This document shows, piece after piece, positions 42,891 through 51,246 of a DNA stretch of 64,000 nt. Position 1 is the stretch's first letter, and each line of letters starts with the position of its first letter. The stretch is from PFJX01 sp964542455. GTDB lineage: Bacteria > Pseudomonadota > Gammaproteobacteria > Burkholderiales > Thiobacillaceae. A model generated the notes under the pieces. That model saw only the letters and a list, made by a program, of their open reading frames with translations, did no database searches and had not been told where the DNA came from. Location: positions 274,268 through 338,267 of the forward strand of contig CAZIUC010000001.1 in assembly GCA_964542455.1 (NCBI GenBank), written 5' to 3'. A program made the translations under genes and the position numbers.

Positions 42891-43440
42891 GAGGCCCGCT
42901 TGCGGGGCGATTACCCGTGATGGGTGCCTGATTCAACAACGGCTCGATCAGCTTTTCCAGGCGGGCACTGTGCACCTGGCCGGCGATGCGATGCCGGATC
43001 ATGCCATCGCGGTCCACCACGAAGGACAAAGGTACCCGATCCACTCCACCGAAGGCCTGCATGATCCGCGTGGTCGCCAATGGCGCCGGGAAGGTATAAC
43101 CCTCCGCTTGCATGAAGGTATCCACCTCGGCCTGGGTTTTATCCAGGCTGTAGGCGACAATCTCGAACCCGCGCGACTGGTTGGCCTCGTAGAACGCCTG
43201 CATGGCCGGCATTTCGTGGCGGCAGTAGGGGCACCAGGTGCCCCAGAAATTCACCAGCAACACCTTGCCATGCAGATCGGAGAGGTATTTGCCCGCCTGT
43301 ACCGGCACTTCCGGCGCCGGTTGGTTCTGTTCCGTCACCCAGGCCGGGGGGCGGAACCACAGGTATACGATCAGCCCGATCAGGATCATGGTGACCGGGC
43401 TGGGCTTCAGTTTTTTGAGGAATTCTTCCCTTGTCATCAT
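42874..43440 (-). CDS. TlpA-like membrane-anchored thioredoxin
   Basis: About 188 residues. One N-terminal membrane segment (VTMILIGLIVYLWF) anchors a periplasmic TlpA/ResA domain with VNFWGTWCPYCRHEMP (CxxC) and VDRVPLSFVVDRDG (cis-Pro). It probably reduces disulfides or haem-binding cysteines in cytochrome c maturation. ATG at 43440 or 43437. Both start within the first codons of the divergent rRNA methyltransferase gene. Confidence 0.88.
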   Translation of the reverse strand: MMTREEFLKKLKPSPVTMILIGLIVYLWFRPPAWVTEQNQPAPEVPVQAGKYLSDLHGKVLLVNFWGTWCPYCRHEMPAMQAFYEANQSRGFEIVAYSLDKTQAEVDTFMQAEGYTFPAPLATTRIMQAFGGVDRVPLSFVVDRDGMIRHRIAGQVHSARLEKLIEPLLNQAPITGNRPASGPPTSFR

Positions 43441-44939
43441 CCAACTCCGATCGTCCAAAAATTGCGCTGAAGCGCCCTGTCGAGGCTAAAACAGAGCCCG
43501 CCAAACCGTCCAAGTTCCGCCCCAAGCTGGGCGACCGGCGCGCCGGCAACAAGCCGCGCCCCCCTGAACCCGACGCAACCACGGAGCGGCAGGATAGACC
43601 AGCCGCGAAGCCGCGCAAGCCGAGGCCGGAGGGAAAGTTCGCCTCTCCCGACTCCAGGCCACGCGCTCAGACGGAGAGAAACGCGCCCCCTCCCCCCCCG
43701 GGGGAGGGTTGGGGAGAGGGAAGGCGGCCTAAATCGGCGGCATCGCACGCGTCGGCGCCGTCCCCTCACCCCCGGCCCCTCCCCCGGGGGGGGAGGGGAG
43801 AGCGGCATCGCTTTTTCGTCTCCTGCCCGCGCGGCCTGGAAGACGAGCTGGCGCGCGAGTTGGCGGACATCGGCGCCGGTGACCAGATGCCGGCGCGCGG
43901 TGGCGTGATCTTCCTGGGAGACATGACGCTGGCCTGGAAGGTCAACCTGTGGAGCCGACTGGCGATTCGCGTGCTCTGGCAGGTGGCCGATGGCCACTAT
44001 CGCAACGAGGACGACCTCTACGAAGTCGCCATGGCGCTCGACTGGCCCGGCCTGTTCGACGTCTCGCGCACGATCGCCGTCACCACCGTGGGCAAGTCCA
44101 GCCCGCTAAAAAGCCTCAACTTCGTCACCCTGCGCATCAAGGACGCGGTGTGCGACCGCTTCCGCGCCGCCATCGGCGAACGTCCCAGTGTGGAAACCCG
44201 CGACCCGCAGGTGCCCATCACCCTGTTCCTGTCCGAAGAGAAATTCACCCTCTATCTCGACCTCTCCGGCAGCCCGCTCAACCGCCGCGGTTATCGGGTC
44301 GAAGCCGCCGCCGCGCCGCTCAACGAAAACCTCGCGGCCGGGCTGCTGAAACTGTCCGGCTGGGCCCCGGGCATACCGCTCTACGACCCCATGATGGGCG
44401 GCGGCACCATTCTGCTGGAAGCGGCGCTGATCGCGCTCAACATCGCCCCCGGCATCAATCGTCACTTCGCCTTCGAGAACCTGGCCAATTTCGACATGAT
44501 CGAATGGCAACGCCTGCGCAAGAACGCCCAGGCGGAAGCGCGGAAACCCGAGCCGCTGGCGATCTTCGGCTCCGACATCGACCCGCTCATGGTGCGCGCC
44601 GCCGGCCTCAACCTCAAAGCCGCCGGCGTGTTCGACTGCGTGCGTCTGATGGAGGCCGACTTCCTCAACGTCGACCCGCCCGTGCCGGAAGGCATCATCG
44701 TCAGCAACCCGCCCTACGGCGTGCGCCTCGGCGGCGAAGACGACCTGATCGCCTTCTACCACGCGATAGGCGACAACCTGAAACAGCACTTCCCCGGCTG
44801 GACCGCCTGCATGATCTCCGGCGATCCCGAATTCCCCAAAGCCATCGGCCTCAAGGCCAGCCGCCGCACCCCGCTGTTCAACGGCCCGCTGGAGTGCCGC
44901 CTGTACGAATACCGGCTGGTGGCGGGTAGCAATCGCTGA
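43431..44939 (+). CDS. THUMP-domain class I rRNA methyltransferase, RlmL-like
   Basis: 502 residues from a TTG start; no ATG or GTG start is available before the core. From about residue 125 a THUMP domain begins (FFVSCPRGLEDELARELADI). The UPF0020-type methyltransferase follows, with LYDPMMGGGTILLEAAL (SAM motif) and VSNPPYGVRLGG (NPPY catalytic motif), as in enzymes methylating G in 23S rRNA. The N-terminal 120 residues are basic and low-complexity. Residues about 85-123 are encoded by a palindromic repeat. The TTG overlaps the divergent tlpA-like start by about 10 bases, which is unusual and leaves the true start uncertain. Confidence 0.8.
   Translation: MSSSNSDRPKIALKRPVEAKTEPAKPSKFRPKLGDRRAGNKPRPPEPDATTERQDRPAAKPRKPRPEGKFASPDSRPRAQTERNAPPPPPGEGWGEGRRPKSAASHASAPSPHPRPLPRGGRGERHRFFVSCPRGLEDELARELADIGAGDQMPARGGVIFLGDMTLAWKVNLWSRLAIRVLWQVADGHYRNEDDLYEVAMALDWPGLFDVSRTIAVTTVGKSSPLKSLNFVTLRIKDAVCDRFRAAIGERPSVETRDPQVPITLFLSEEKFTLYLDLSGSPLNRRGYRVEAAAAPLNENLAAGLLKLSGWAPGIPLYDPMMGGGTILLEAALIALNIAPGINRHFAFENLANFDMIEWQRLRKNAQAEARKPEPLAIFGSDIDPLMVRAAGLNLKAAGVFDCVRLMEADFLNVDPPVPEGIIVSNPPYGVRLGGEDDLIAFYHAIGDNLKQHFPGWTACMISGDPEFPKAIGLKASRRTPLFNGPLECRLYEYRLVAGSNR
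43684..43800. repeat. Palindromic element inside the rlmL-like gene
   Basis: About 117 bases with inverted C- and G-rich arms (CCTCCCCCCCCGGGGGAGGG left; CCTCCCCCGGGGGGGGAGGG right) separated by about 40 bases. A different core from the glcF element, with no AAAGGG. In frame; translated as Pro/Gly/Arg-rich residues (PPPPPGEGWGEG and PHPRPLPRGGRGE). Confidence 0.9.
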
Positions 44940-44950
44940 TCTGGTTCCGC

Positions 44951-44988
44951 TCCCTCCTTCCCCAAAGGGGGGCTGGAGGGGGATTTCT
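44951..44988 (+). repeat. Solo arm of the glcF-type palindromic element
   Basis: TCCCTCCTTCCCCAAAGGGG then GGCTGGAGGGGGATTTCT matches one arm of the 28264 element. No matching inverted arm follows in the next 100 bases, so this looks like a half copy. It lies in the gap between the rlmL-like gene and yqgE. Confidence 0.75.
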
Positions 44989-45092
44989 CCGCGGCACGGA
45001 TCGCGGCAAAACCAGATGAGGGCACCCCCTATCGGCCGATTCAGGCCGCCGCCGGGCAGGGTTACAATCGCCGCTCAACCCGGAAGCCCCTC

Positions 45093-45653
45093 ATGGACAA
45101 CGCCAATTTCACCGACCATTTTCTGATCGCCATGCCCAAGATGATGGACCCCAACTTCTCCGGCACGCTGACCTATATCTGCGATCACGGCGAGCAGGGC
45201 GCGCTTGGTGTGGTGGTGAACCGCCCCATCGAACTCAACCTGGATAGCCTGTTCAGCCAGATCGGCCTCGATCTGACCGACGAGCACCTGAAGCAGGCGT
45301 CGGTCTACTACGGTGGCCCGGTGCAGGTGGAACGCGGTTTCGTGCTGCACCGGCCGGTGGGCACCTGGAGTTCCACGTTGTCGGTGAACGACCGCGTGGG
45401 GCTGACCACATCCAAGGACATTCTGGAGGCCACCGCCCGCCGTGAAGGCCCGGCCGAGATTCTGGTGACCCTGGGCTATGCCGGCTGGGGGCCGGGGCAA
45501 CTGGAGGACGAGATCAAGCAGAACGCCTGGTTGACGGTGCCGGCCGACCCGCAAGTGATCTTTGGCTACCCCGCCAAGGAGCGCCTGAACGCGGCCATGC
45601 ACCTGCTGGGCATCGACCTTTCCATGCTTTCGGAAGAAGCCGGACACGCATGA
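45093..45653 (+). CDS. yqgE: YqgE/AlgH family protein
   Basis: 186 residues: TDHFLIAMPKMMDPNFSGTLTYICDH, GALGVVVNRP, YYGGPVQVERGFVLH and GYAGWGPGQLEDE are the family signatures (UPF0301). The function is unknown; it is annotated as AlgH in Pseudomonas for an early link to alginate. It begins the yqgE-ruvX-pyrR-pyrB-pyrC' run; its stop overlaps ruvX by 4 bases. Confidence 0.95.
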   Translation: MDNANFTDHFLIAMPKMMDPNFSGTLTYICDHGEQGALGVVVNRPIELNLDSLFSQIGLDLTDEHLKQASVYYGGPVQVERGFVLHRPVGTWSSTLSVNDRVGLTTSKDILEATARREGPAEILVTLGYAGWGPGQLEDEIKQNAWLTVPADPQVIFGYPAKERLNAAMHLLGIDLSMLSEEAGHA

Positions 45654-46102
45654 TGTCGGAACGACGGGGAACGGTCATGGCCTTCGATTTCGGTACCACC
45701 AAGATCGGTGTCGCCGTGGGCGACTGGGAAACCCGGATGGCGCATCCGCTGGAAGTGATTCGCGGCGAGGCCAACGACCCGCGTTTCGCGCGCATCGCCG
45801 CCCTCATCGACGAGTGGCGCCCGAGCCATCTGGTGGCTGGCCTGCCGCTGTCGCTGGACGGCGAGGAACACGATCTGACCCGGCGCGCGCGCCGTTTCGC
45901 CAACCAGCTTAATGGCCGTTTCAAGTTGTCCGTCACCCTGGTCGACGAACGCCTCACCTCCGTCGAAGCCGATTCCCGCCTGCGTGAAGCCGGCGTCAAG
46001 GCGGCCGGGCGCAAACGGGTGGAAGACAGCGTGGCGGCCCAACAAATCCTGCAGGACCATTTTGACCATGTCGCCAACGACCATGCCACTCCCCACGCCT
46101 GA
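45650..46102 (+). CDS. ruvX: Holliday junction resolvase-like YqgF/RuvX
   Basis: 150 residues with an RNase H-like fold: MAFDFGTTKIGVAVGD (catalytic Asp), LVAGLPLSLDGEE, LVDERLTSVEAD and a final DSVAAQQIL carry the acidic residues. YqgF is involved in rRNA 5'-end processing and possibly junction resolution. It overlaps pyrR by 20 bases. ATGATG at the start leaves a one-codon ambiguity. Confidence 0.93.
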   Translation: MMSERRGTVMAFDFGTTKIGVAVGDWETRMAHPLEVIRGEANDPRFARIAALIDEWRPSHLVAGLPLSLDGEEHDLTRRARRFANQLNGRFKLSVTLVDERLTSVEADSRLREAGVKAAGRKRVEDSVAAQQILQDHFDHVANDHATPHA

Positions 46103-46580
46103 ACAACTCATCGCCCGCCTGGCGGACCAACTCTCCCCCACGCTGGGGCCGGATCTCGCCCTGGTCGGCATCCACACCGGCGGCGTCTGGGTGATGGACG
46201 CCCTGGCCGAGCGCCTGGGCTGTGATCTACCGCGCGGCGTGCTGGACATCTCCTTCTACCGTGACGACTTTTCCCGTATCGGCCTGCATCCGCAGGTGAA
46301 GCCCTCGGACATTCCATTCGATATGGAAGATCGCCGCGTCCTGCTCATCGACGACGTGCTACATACCGGCCGCACCATCCGCGCGGCCATGAACATCCTG
46401 TTCGATTACGGCCGCCCGGCGGCGATCCGCCTGGCGGTGCTGGTGGACCGGGGCGGCCGCGAAATGCCGATCTGCCCGGACTTCGTCGGCACCCATCTGG
46501 AATTGGCGGAACACGAGAACATCTCCCTCATCCGCGCCGAGGATGGCGCGCTGGACTTCAAGATCAATCAACGCGCATGA
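46083..46580 (+). CDS. pyrR: PyrR bifunctional regulator / uracil phosphoribosyltransferase
   Basis: 165 residues. DRRVLLIDDVLHTGRTIRAAM is the PRPP-binding loop, DISFYRDDF lies in the PyrR-specific region, and LVDRGGREMPI is the family end motif. In Gram-positives PyrR attenuates the pyr operon by binding RNA; in proteobacteria of this type its regulatory role is less clear. It overlaps pyrB by 4 bases, and no attenuator hairpin is visible between them. Confidence 0.93.
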   Translation: MPLPTPEQLIARLADQLSPTLGPDLALVGIHTGGVWVMDALAERLGCDLPRGVLDISFYRDDFSRIGLHPQVKPSDIPFDMEDRRVLLIDDVLHTGRTIRAAMNILFDYGRPAAIRLAVLVDRGGREMPICPDFVGTHLELAEHENISLIRAEDGALDFKINQRA

Positions 46581-47527
46581 AAAACAACCCGCAACTGACC
46601 GAGGATGGCCGTCTCAAGCACCTGCTGAGCCTGGACGGCCTGCCCGCGCGCATCCTCACGCAAATCCTGGATACCGCCGCCTCCTTCGTCGCGGTGGGCG
46701 AGCGCGAAGTGAAGTCGGTGCCGCTACTGCGCGGCAAGGCGGTATTCAACATCTTCTTCGAGAACTCCACACGCACCCGCACCACCTTCGAGATCGCCGC
46801 CAAGCGGCTGTCGGCGGACGTGGTCAACCTCAACATCAACGCCTCCTCGCAGAGCAAGGGCGAGACCCTGCTCGATACCGTCGCCAACCTCTCGGCCATG
46901 CACGCCGACATGTTCGTGGTGCGCCACGCCGCCGCCGGCGCCGCCCACCTGATCGCCCGCCACGTGGCGCCGCACATCAGCGTGGTGAACGCGGGCGACG
47001 GCCGCTGCGCCCACCCCACCCAGGGCCTGCTCGACATGTTCACCATCCGCCACTTCAAGGGCGGCTTCCACAACCTGCGCGTGGCCATCGTCGGCGACGT
47101 GCTGCATTCGCGCGTGGCGCGTTCGCAGATCCACGGCCTCACCACCCTGGGTTGCCCGGAAGTGCGCGTGATCGCGCCCAAGACCCTGCTGCCGCGCGAC
47201 GTCGGCAACCTCGGCGTGCACGTCTATCACAACCTGGAACAGGGCCTGAAGGATGTCGACGTGGTGATGATGCTGCGCCTGCAGAACGAACGCATGCAGG
47301 GCGCCCGCCTGCCCTCCGCCGGCGAGTTCTACAAACACTGGGGACTGACCACCGAGAAACTGCGCCACGCCAAGCCCGACGCCATCGTCATGCACCCCGG
47401 TCCGATGAACCGCGGCGTGGAAATCGACTCCGAAGTCGCCGACGGTCCGCAGGCGGTGATCCTCGCGCAAGTTACTTTCGGCATCGCCGTGCGCATGGCG
47501 GTCATGAGCATATTGGCGGGGAACTGA
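46577..47527 (+). CDS. pyrB: Aspartate carbamoyltransferase catalytic chain
   Basis: 316 residues. FFENSTRTRTTFE is the carbamoyl-phosphate-binding S-T-R-T motif. GDGRCAHPTQGLLDMF and HPGPMNRGVEI are active-site motifs. Catalyses the first committed step of pyrimidine synthesis. It is directly followed by a degenerate dihydroorotase, as in Pseudomonas, where the pair forms a large complex without an independent PyrI subunit. The start overlaps pyrR. Confidence 0.97.
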   Translation: MKNNPQLTEDGRLKHLLSLDGLPARILTQILDTAASFVAVGEREVKSVPLLRGKAVFNIFFENSTRTRTTFEIAAKRLSADVVNLNINASSQSKGETLLDTVANLSAMHADMFVVRHAAAGAAHLIARHVAPHISVVNAGDGRCAHPTQGLLDMFTIRHFKGGFHNLRVAIVGDVLHSRVARSQIHGLTTLGCPEVRVIAPKTLLPRDVGNLGVHVYHNLEQGLKDVDVVMMLRLQNERMQGARLPSAGEFYKHWGLTTEKLRHAKPDAIVMHPGPMNRGVEIDSEVADGPQAVILAQVTFGIAVRMAVMSILAGN

Positions 47528-47530
47528 GTA

Positions 47531-48823
47531 ATGAAAATCCACATCAAGAACGGCCGTGTCATCGACCCCGCCAGCGGCCTGGACAGCATTCAGGACGTCT
47601 TCGTCGCCGCCGGGCACATCCAGGCTCTGGGCCAGGCGCCCGCTGATTTCCATGCCAATCAGGTGATCGACGCGACCGGGTTGATCGTCTGTCCCGGCCT
47701 GGTCGATCTTTCCATGCGCCTGCGCGAGCCGGGGCTGGAATACATCGCCGGGCTGGAGTCCGAGATGCACGCGGCGGCGGTCGGCGGCGTGACCTCGCTG
47801 GCCTGCCCGCCCGATACCGACCCGCCCCTGGACGAGCCGGGCCTGGTGGAAATGCTCAAATTCCGCGCCCGCAACATGCCGGGGCCGCGCGTCTATCCGG
47901 TGGGCGCGCTGACCCGCGAACTCAAGGGCGAGCGCCTCACCGAGATGGCGGAACTGCACGAAGCCGGTTGTGTGGCCTTCAGCCAGGCCGACGCGCCGCT
48001 GCTGGACACCCAGGTGCTGCTGCGCGCGCTGGAATACGCCACCACCTTCGATCTGCCGGTGTGGCTGCGCCCGCAGGACATGCATCTGTCGCGCAACGGC
48101 GTCGCCCATGACGGTGTCGTCGCCGCGCGTCTGGGCCTGCATCCGATCCCGGTGCCGGCGGAGACCGTGGCGTTGTCCACCATCCTGCTGCTGACCCGGG
48201 AAACCGGGGCGCGCGTGCACCTGTGCCGGCTGTCCAGCCGCGCCGGGGTGGAAATGGTGCGTCAGGCGAAGCAGGACGGCTTGCGCATCACCTGCGACGT
48301 GAACATCCACCATGTGCATCTTTCCGAGATGGATACGGCGGATTTCGACTCCAACTGCCACCTGGTGCCGCCGCTCAGGAGCCAGCGCGACCGCGATGCC
48401 CTGCGCCAGGCGCTCAAGGAAGGCGTGATCGACGCGATCTGTTCCGACCACGCGCCGGTGGATGACGACGCCAAGGAATTGCCGTTCCAGGAAGCCGAAC
48501 CGGGCGCCACCGGCGTCGAACTGCTGCTGCCGCTGACCCTGAAATGGGCGAGCGAAACCGGCCTGCCGTTATCCCAGGCCCTGGGCTACATCACCCATCG
48601 CCCGGCCGCCATCATGGGCGTGAACGCCGGCCACATCAGCGCCGGCGCTCCGGCCGATCTGTGCGTATTCGACCCCGAGGCCGCCTGGCTGGTCAGTCCC
48701 TCCAACCTCGCCAGCCTGGGCAAGAACAGCCCTTATCTCGGCCTGGAGATGATCGGCCAGGTGCGCTACACGATCATCGACGGCCATCTGGATTTCAAGC
48801 GGGGTGCTCGTCGGCTGGGGTAG
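47531..48823 (+). CDS. Catalytically dead dihydroorotase homologue (PyrC')
   Basis: 430 residues of the amidohydrolase fold, 3 bases after pyrB. The zinc-binding HxH of active dihydroorotase (DLHxHLREPG) is S61-M62-R63 here (LVDLSMRLREPG). QDMHLSRNGV replaces the H-x-E/D region after the carboxylated lysine, although CSDHAPV remains. The equivalent Pseudomonas PyrC' is inactive but structurally required by aspartate carbamoyltransferase, and this gene is placed identically. A functional PyrC must therefore be encoded elsewhere in the genome. Similar inactive paralogues are sometimes called pyrX. Confidence 0.9.
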   Translation: MKIHIKNGRVIDPASGLDSIQDVFVAAGHIQALGQAPADFHANQVIDATGLIVCPGLVDLSMRLREPGLEYIAGLESEMHAAAVGGVTSLACPPDTDPPLDEPGLVEMLKFRARNMPGPRVYPVGALTRELKGERLTEMAELHEAGCVAFSQADAPLLDTQVLLRALEYATTFDLPVWLRPQDMHLSRNGVAHDGVVAARLGLHPIPVPAETVALSTILLLTRETGARVHLCRLSSRAGVEMVRQAKQDGLRITCDVNIHHVHLSEMDTADFDSNCHLVPPLRSQRDRDALRQALKEGVIDAICSDHAPVDDDAKELPFQEAEPGATGVELLLPLTLKWASETGLPLSQALGYITHRPAAIMGVNAGHISAGAPADLCVFDPEAAWLVSPSNLASLGKNSPYLGLEMIGQVRYTIIDGHLDFKRGARRLG

Positions 48824-48880
48824 CTGAGTAATCGGCCCGCAGCCGCAATCGTGCCGAAGAAACATGGCCGATGCACCGTG

Positions 48881-48963
48881 TGTAGCGCCGGCTTCCAGCC
48901 GGCGTCTTTACAGTAACGGCAGCCGGCAGTTTTAAAAGACGCCGGCTGGAAGCCGGCGCTACA
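48881..48963. repeat. TAGCGCCGGC palindromic repeat with inverted arms
   Basis: TGTAGCGCCGGCTTCCAGCC...GTCTTTA and its inverted copy ending GGAAGCCGGCGCTACA are matched over about 29 bases around a central spacer. It lies between the convergent ends of pyrC' and uppP and may serve as a bidirectional terminator or transcript 3' end. Confidence 0.9.
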
Positions 48964-48966
48964 AGT

Positions 48967-49791
48967 CTAATCCGCCGCCCAGTGGATGAGCCCCAGGTAA
49001 TGCGTCGCCAGCACCGCGACACCGAAGGCGATGCGGTACCAGGCGAACCAGGTGAAATCGTGGCGGCTGATGAATCGGATCAGACCCCGCACCACCAGGA
49101 AGGCGGAGATGAAGGAGGCCACGCCGCCCACCGCGAACAGACTCAGGTCGTCGGCGCTGAACAGTTCACGGTTCTTGTAAACGTCATACAAGGTGGCCGC
49201 GAACATGGTGGGAATGGCCAGGAAGAAGGAAAACTCCGTGGCCGCCTTGCGCGACAGTCCGAAGAACAGGCCGCCGATGATGGTTGCGCCGGAACGCGAA
49301 GTGCCGGGGATCATCGCCAGGGCCTGAGCGAAGCCCACCTTCAGCGCATCCTGCCAGCGCATTTCCTCGACTTCATGTACCCGAATCACATGCTGGCGTC
49401 GTTCCGCCCAGAGGATCATCAGTCCACCGACGATGAAGGCGGAAGCCACCACGATCGGATTGAACAGGTAGAACTTGATCTGCTTGAGGAACAGCAGACC
49501 CAGCACGGCGGCCGGCATGAAAGCCACGATCAGGTTCATGGCGAAGCGGCGCGATACCGGCTCACGGGTCATGGAAACGACGACATGCCCCAGGCGAGCC
49601 CGGTATTCCCACACCACCGCGAGGATGGCGGCCAACTGGATGGCCACTTCGAACACCTTGGCTTTGTCGCCCGTGAAGTCGAGCAACTGGCCGGCGAGTA
49701 TGAGGTGGCCGGTGCTGGAAACCGGCAGGAATTCGGTAACACCCTCGACCAGACCGAGGATAAAAGCTTTGAGCAGGATAGGAATGTCCAC
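48967..49791 (-). CDS. uppP: Undecaprenyl-diphosphatase (BacA/UppP)
   Basis: About 274 residues from GTG at 49791, giving MDIPILLKAFILG as is usual for the family; a TTG at 49797 would add two residues. EGVTEFLPVSSTGHL and PGTSRSGAT are the paired BacA active-site motifs. It recycles undecaprenyl pyrophosphate for peptidoglycan and O-glycan synthesis in the inner membrane; about seven to eight hydrophobic segments fit this. Confidence 0.95.
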   Translation of the reverse strand: MDIPILLKAFILGLVEGVTEFLPVSSTGHLILAGQLLDFTGDKAKVFEVAIQLAAILAVVWEYRARLGHVVVSMTREPVSRRFAMNLIVAFMPAAVLGLLFLKQIKFYLFNPIVVASAFIVGGLMILWAERRQHVIRVHEVEEMRWQDALKVGFAQALAMIPGTSRSGATIIGGLFFGLSRKAATEFSFFLAIPTMFAATLYDVYKNRELFSADDLSLFAVGGVASFISAFLVVRGLIRFISRHDFTWFAWYRIAFGVAVLATHYLGLIHWAAD

Positions 49792-49912
49792 GGGCAATTC
49801 TTTCTTGATTCTTGGATGAGGCCGCGATTCTAGCAGCCGACTGTTAAACCACTTGGCCCTGCTTGCAGGTCCAGACTATCCTTGCCGTCAGTCACCACTC
49901 CGAGAGACGAAC

Positions 49913-50209
49913 ATGGCGCGCCGCAGCTTTATTTTTTGCGATATCTGCAACCCGCTGGCACTGCGTTCCATCGAAATGCGCCGCACCACCGGGCGTGACA
50001 GCCGCGATGGGCGGCGCCTGTCCGATGGCCGTGCCTGGTTCGACGGCGGCGATAGCGAAGCGAAACATGCCAGTTGGGTGGTTGCGGATGACGGCCAGCA
50101 CATCTGCCCGGCCTGCTTCGAGCGCCTGCGTTCCATGCGCAACGTACTGGAAGAACGACTGTTCGTCGGCATCAGCATGACCGAGGTCATGCGCGACGAG
50201 ATCGACTGA
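49913..50209 (+). CDS. Hypothetical zinc-ribbon-like protein
   Basis: 98 residues. FCDICN near the start and CPACFE near the end form C-x2-C pairs that could bind zinc. The middle is Asp/Gly/Arg-rich with no recognised domain. The ATG lies in a GAGAGACGAAC context (AGAGACG about ten bases upstream). I do not recognise the family. It is a single gene, convergent with the DUF815 ATPase gene across a short repeat. Confidence 0.6.
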   Translation: MARRSFIFCDICNPLALRSIEMRRTTGRDSRDGRRLSDGRAWFDGGDSEAKHASWVVADDGQHICPACFERLRSMRNVLEERLFVGISMTEVMRDEID

Positions 50210-50238
50210 ATGTGGCAACAAGGCTATTCCGCGCCCCT

Positions 50239-50268
50239 GTAGCGCCGGCTTCCAGCCGGCGTTTTTAA
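50239..50268 (+). repeat. Solo arm of the TAGCGCCGGC repeat
   Basis: TGTAGCGCCGGCTTCCAGCC GGCGTTTTTAA copies the left arm at 48881. There is no inverted partner. The stem (GCCGGCttccaGCCGGC) plus five T could terminate the preceding gene. Confidence 0.8.
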
Positions 50269-50284
50269 TAGTTGCTGGTAGTTT

Positions 50285-51223
50285 TCAGCGCACTTTCTTC
50301 CGCGCCAATCCCTGTCTTCCCACCCAATCCGCCGCGAACTGGCGGGCGACCCGGCCGGAGCGGCCGCCACGGGAAATCGCCCAGTTGATGGCTTCCTGGC
50401 GCATGGTCTCCGTTGCGTTGCCACCGAGTGTCGCCACCCAGGCGGCGACGATGGCCAGGTAGTCGTCCTGATTGAACGGCCAGAAGGTCAGGGTGAGGCC
50501 GAAGCGGTCGGACAGGCTGATCTTTTCCTCGATGCTTTCCGCCGGCCGCACTTCGCCTCCCAGGTGCCGGGTGGCTTCGTTCTCCGCGAAAAACTCCGGC
50601 ATCAGATGGCGCCGGTTCGAGGTGGCGCAGATCAATACGTTGTCCGGCAAGCCCGCCACGGAACCGTCGAGCGCGGCTTTCAGCGGTTTGTAGGCGGCGT
50701 CATTCGGCTCGAAGGAAAGATCGTCGGTGAACAGGATGAAGCGCCAGGGTTGGCCTTCCAGGCGCGCGGTGATGTCGGGCAGGTCGATCAGGTCTTCACG
50801 ATCCACTTCCACCAGGCGCAGTCCTTTCTTCGCGTGGCGCGGCAGCAGGGCCTTGATCAACGAGGATTTGCCGCAGCCCCGGCTGCCGGCGAGCAACACA
50901 TTGTTGGCCGGCAGCCGTTTGAGGAACTGGCGCGTGTTGCGCTCCAGTTCCACCTTCTGCTCGGCGATGCCGGTGAGCGCTTCCCAGGGCGGGCAATTCA
51001 GCGTGGTGACCGGCAGCAACATGCCGCGTCCCATCTGCTTGCGCCAGCGGCAGGCCAGTGTCACGCGCCAGTCCACCCGCGGCGGCGCCGATGGCAGCCA
51101 GGCATCCAGGCGCGCCAGCAGGTCATTGGCGCGAGCGACCAGGAGCGCGAGTTCCGGGCTGACCTGATAGGCTGCAACATTGTCTTCGCCGTCGAATGTG
51201 GTGTCGTCAAAATCGCCGTTCAT
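50285..51223 (-). CDS. DUF815 ATPase
   Basis: 312 residues, ATG at 51223 with AGGAG five bases upstream. A P-loop NTPase of the AAA type: LLAGSRGCGKSSLIKALL (Walker A), WRFILFTDDLSFEP (Walker B), VLICATSNRRHLMP (sensor I-like), and an arginine-rich C-terminal SGRVARQ. DUF815 proteins are conserved but of unknown job. The neighbouring argJ reads the same way but is separated by a repeat. Confidence 0.85.
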   Translation of the reverse strand: MNGDFDDTTFDGEDNVAAYQVSPELALLVARANDLLARLDAWLPSAPPRVDWRVTLACRWRKQMGRGMLLPVTTLNCPPWEALTGIAEQKVELERNTRQFLKRLPANNVLLAGSRGCGKSSLIKALLPRHAKKGLRLVEVDREDLIDLPDITARLEGQPWRFILFTDDLSFEPNDAAYKPLKAALDGSVAGLPDNVLICATSNRRHLMPEFFAENEATRHLGGEVRPAESIEEKISLSDRFGLTLTFWPFNQDDYLAIVAAWVATLGGNATETMRQEAINWAISRGGRSGRVARQFAADWVGRQGLARKKVR

Positions 51224-51246
51224 TTCGTCTCCTGTGGGGTCCGGTT

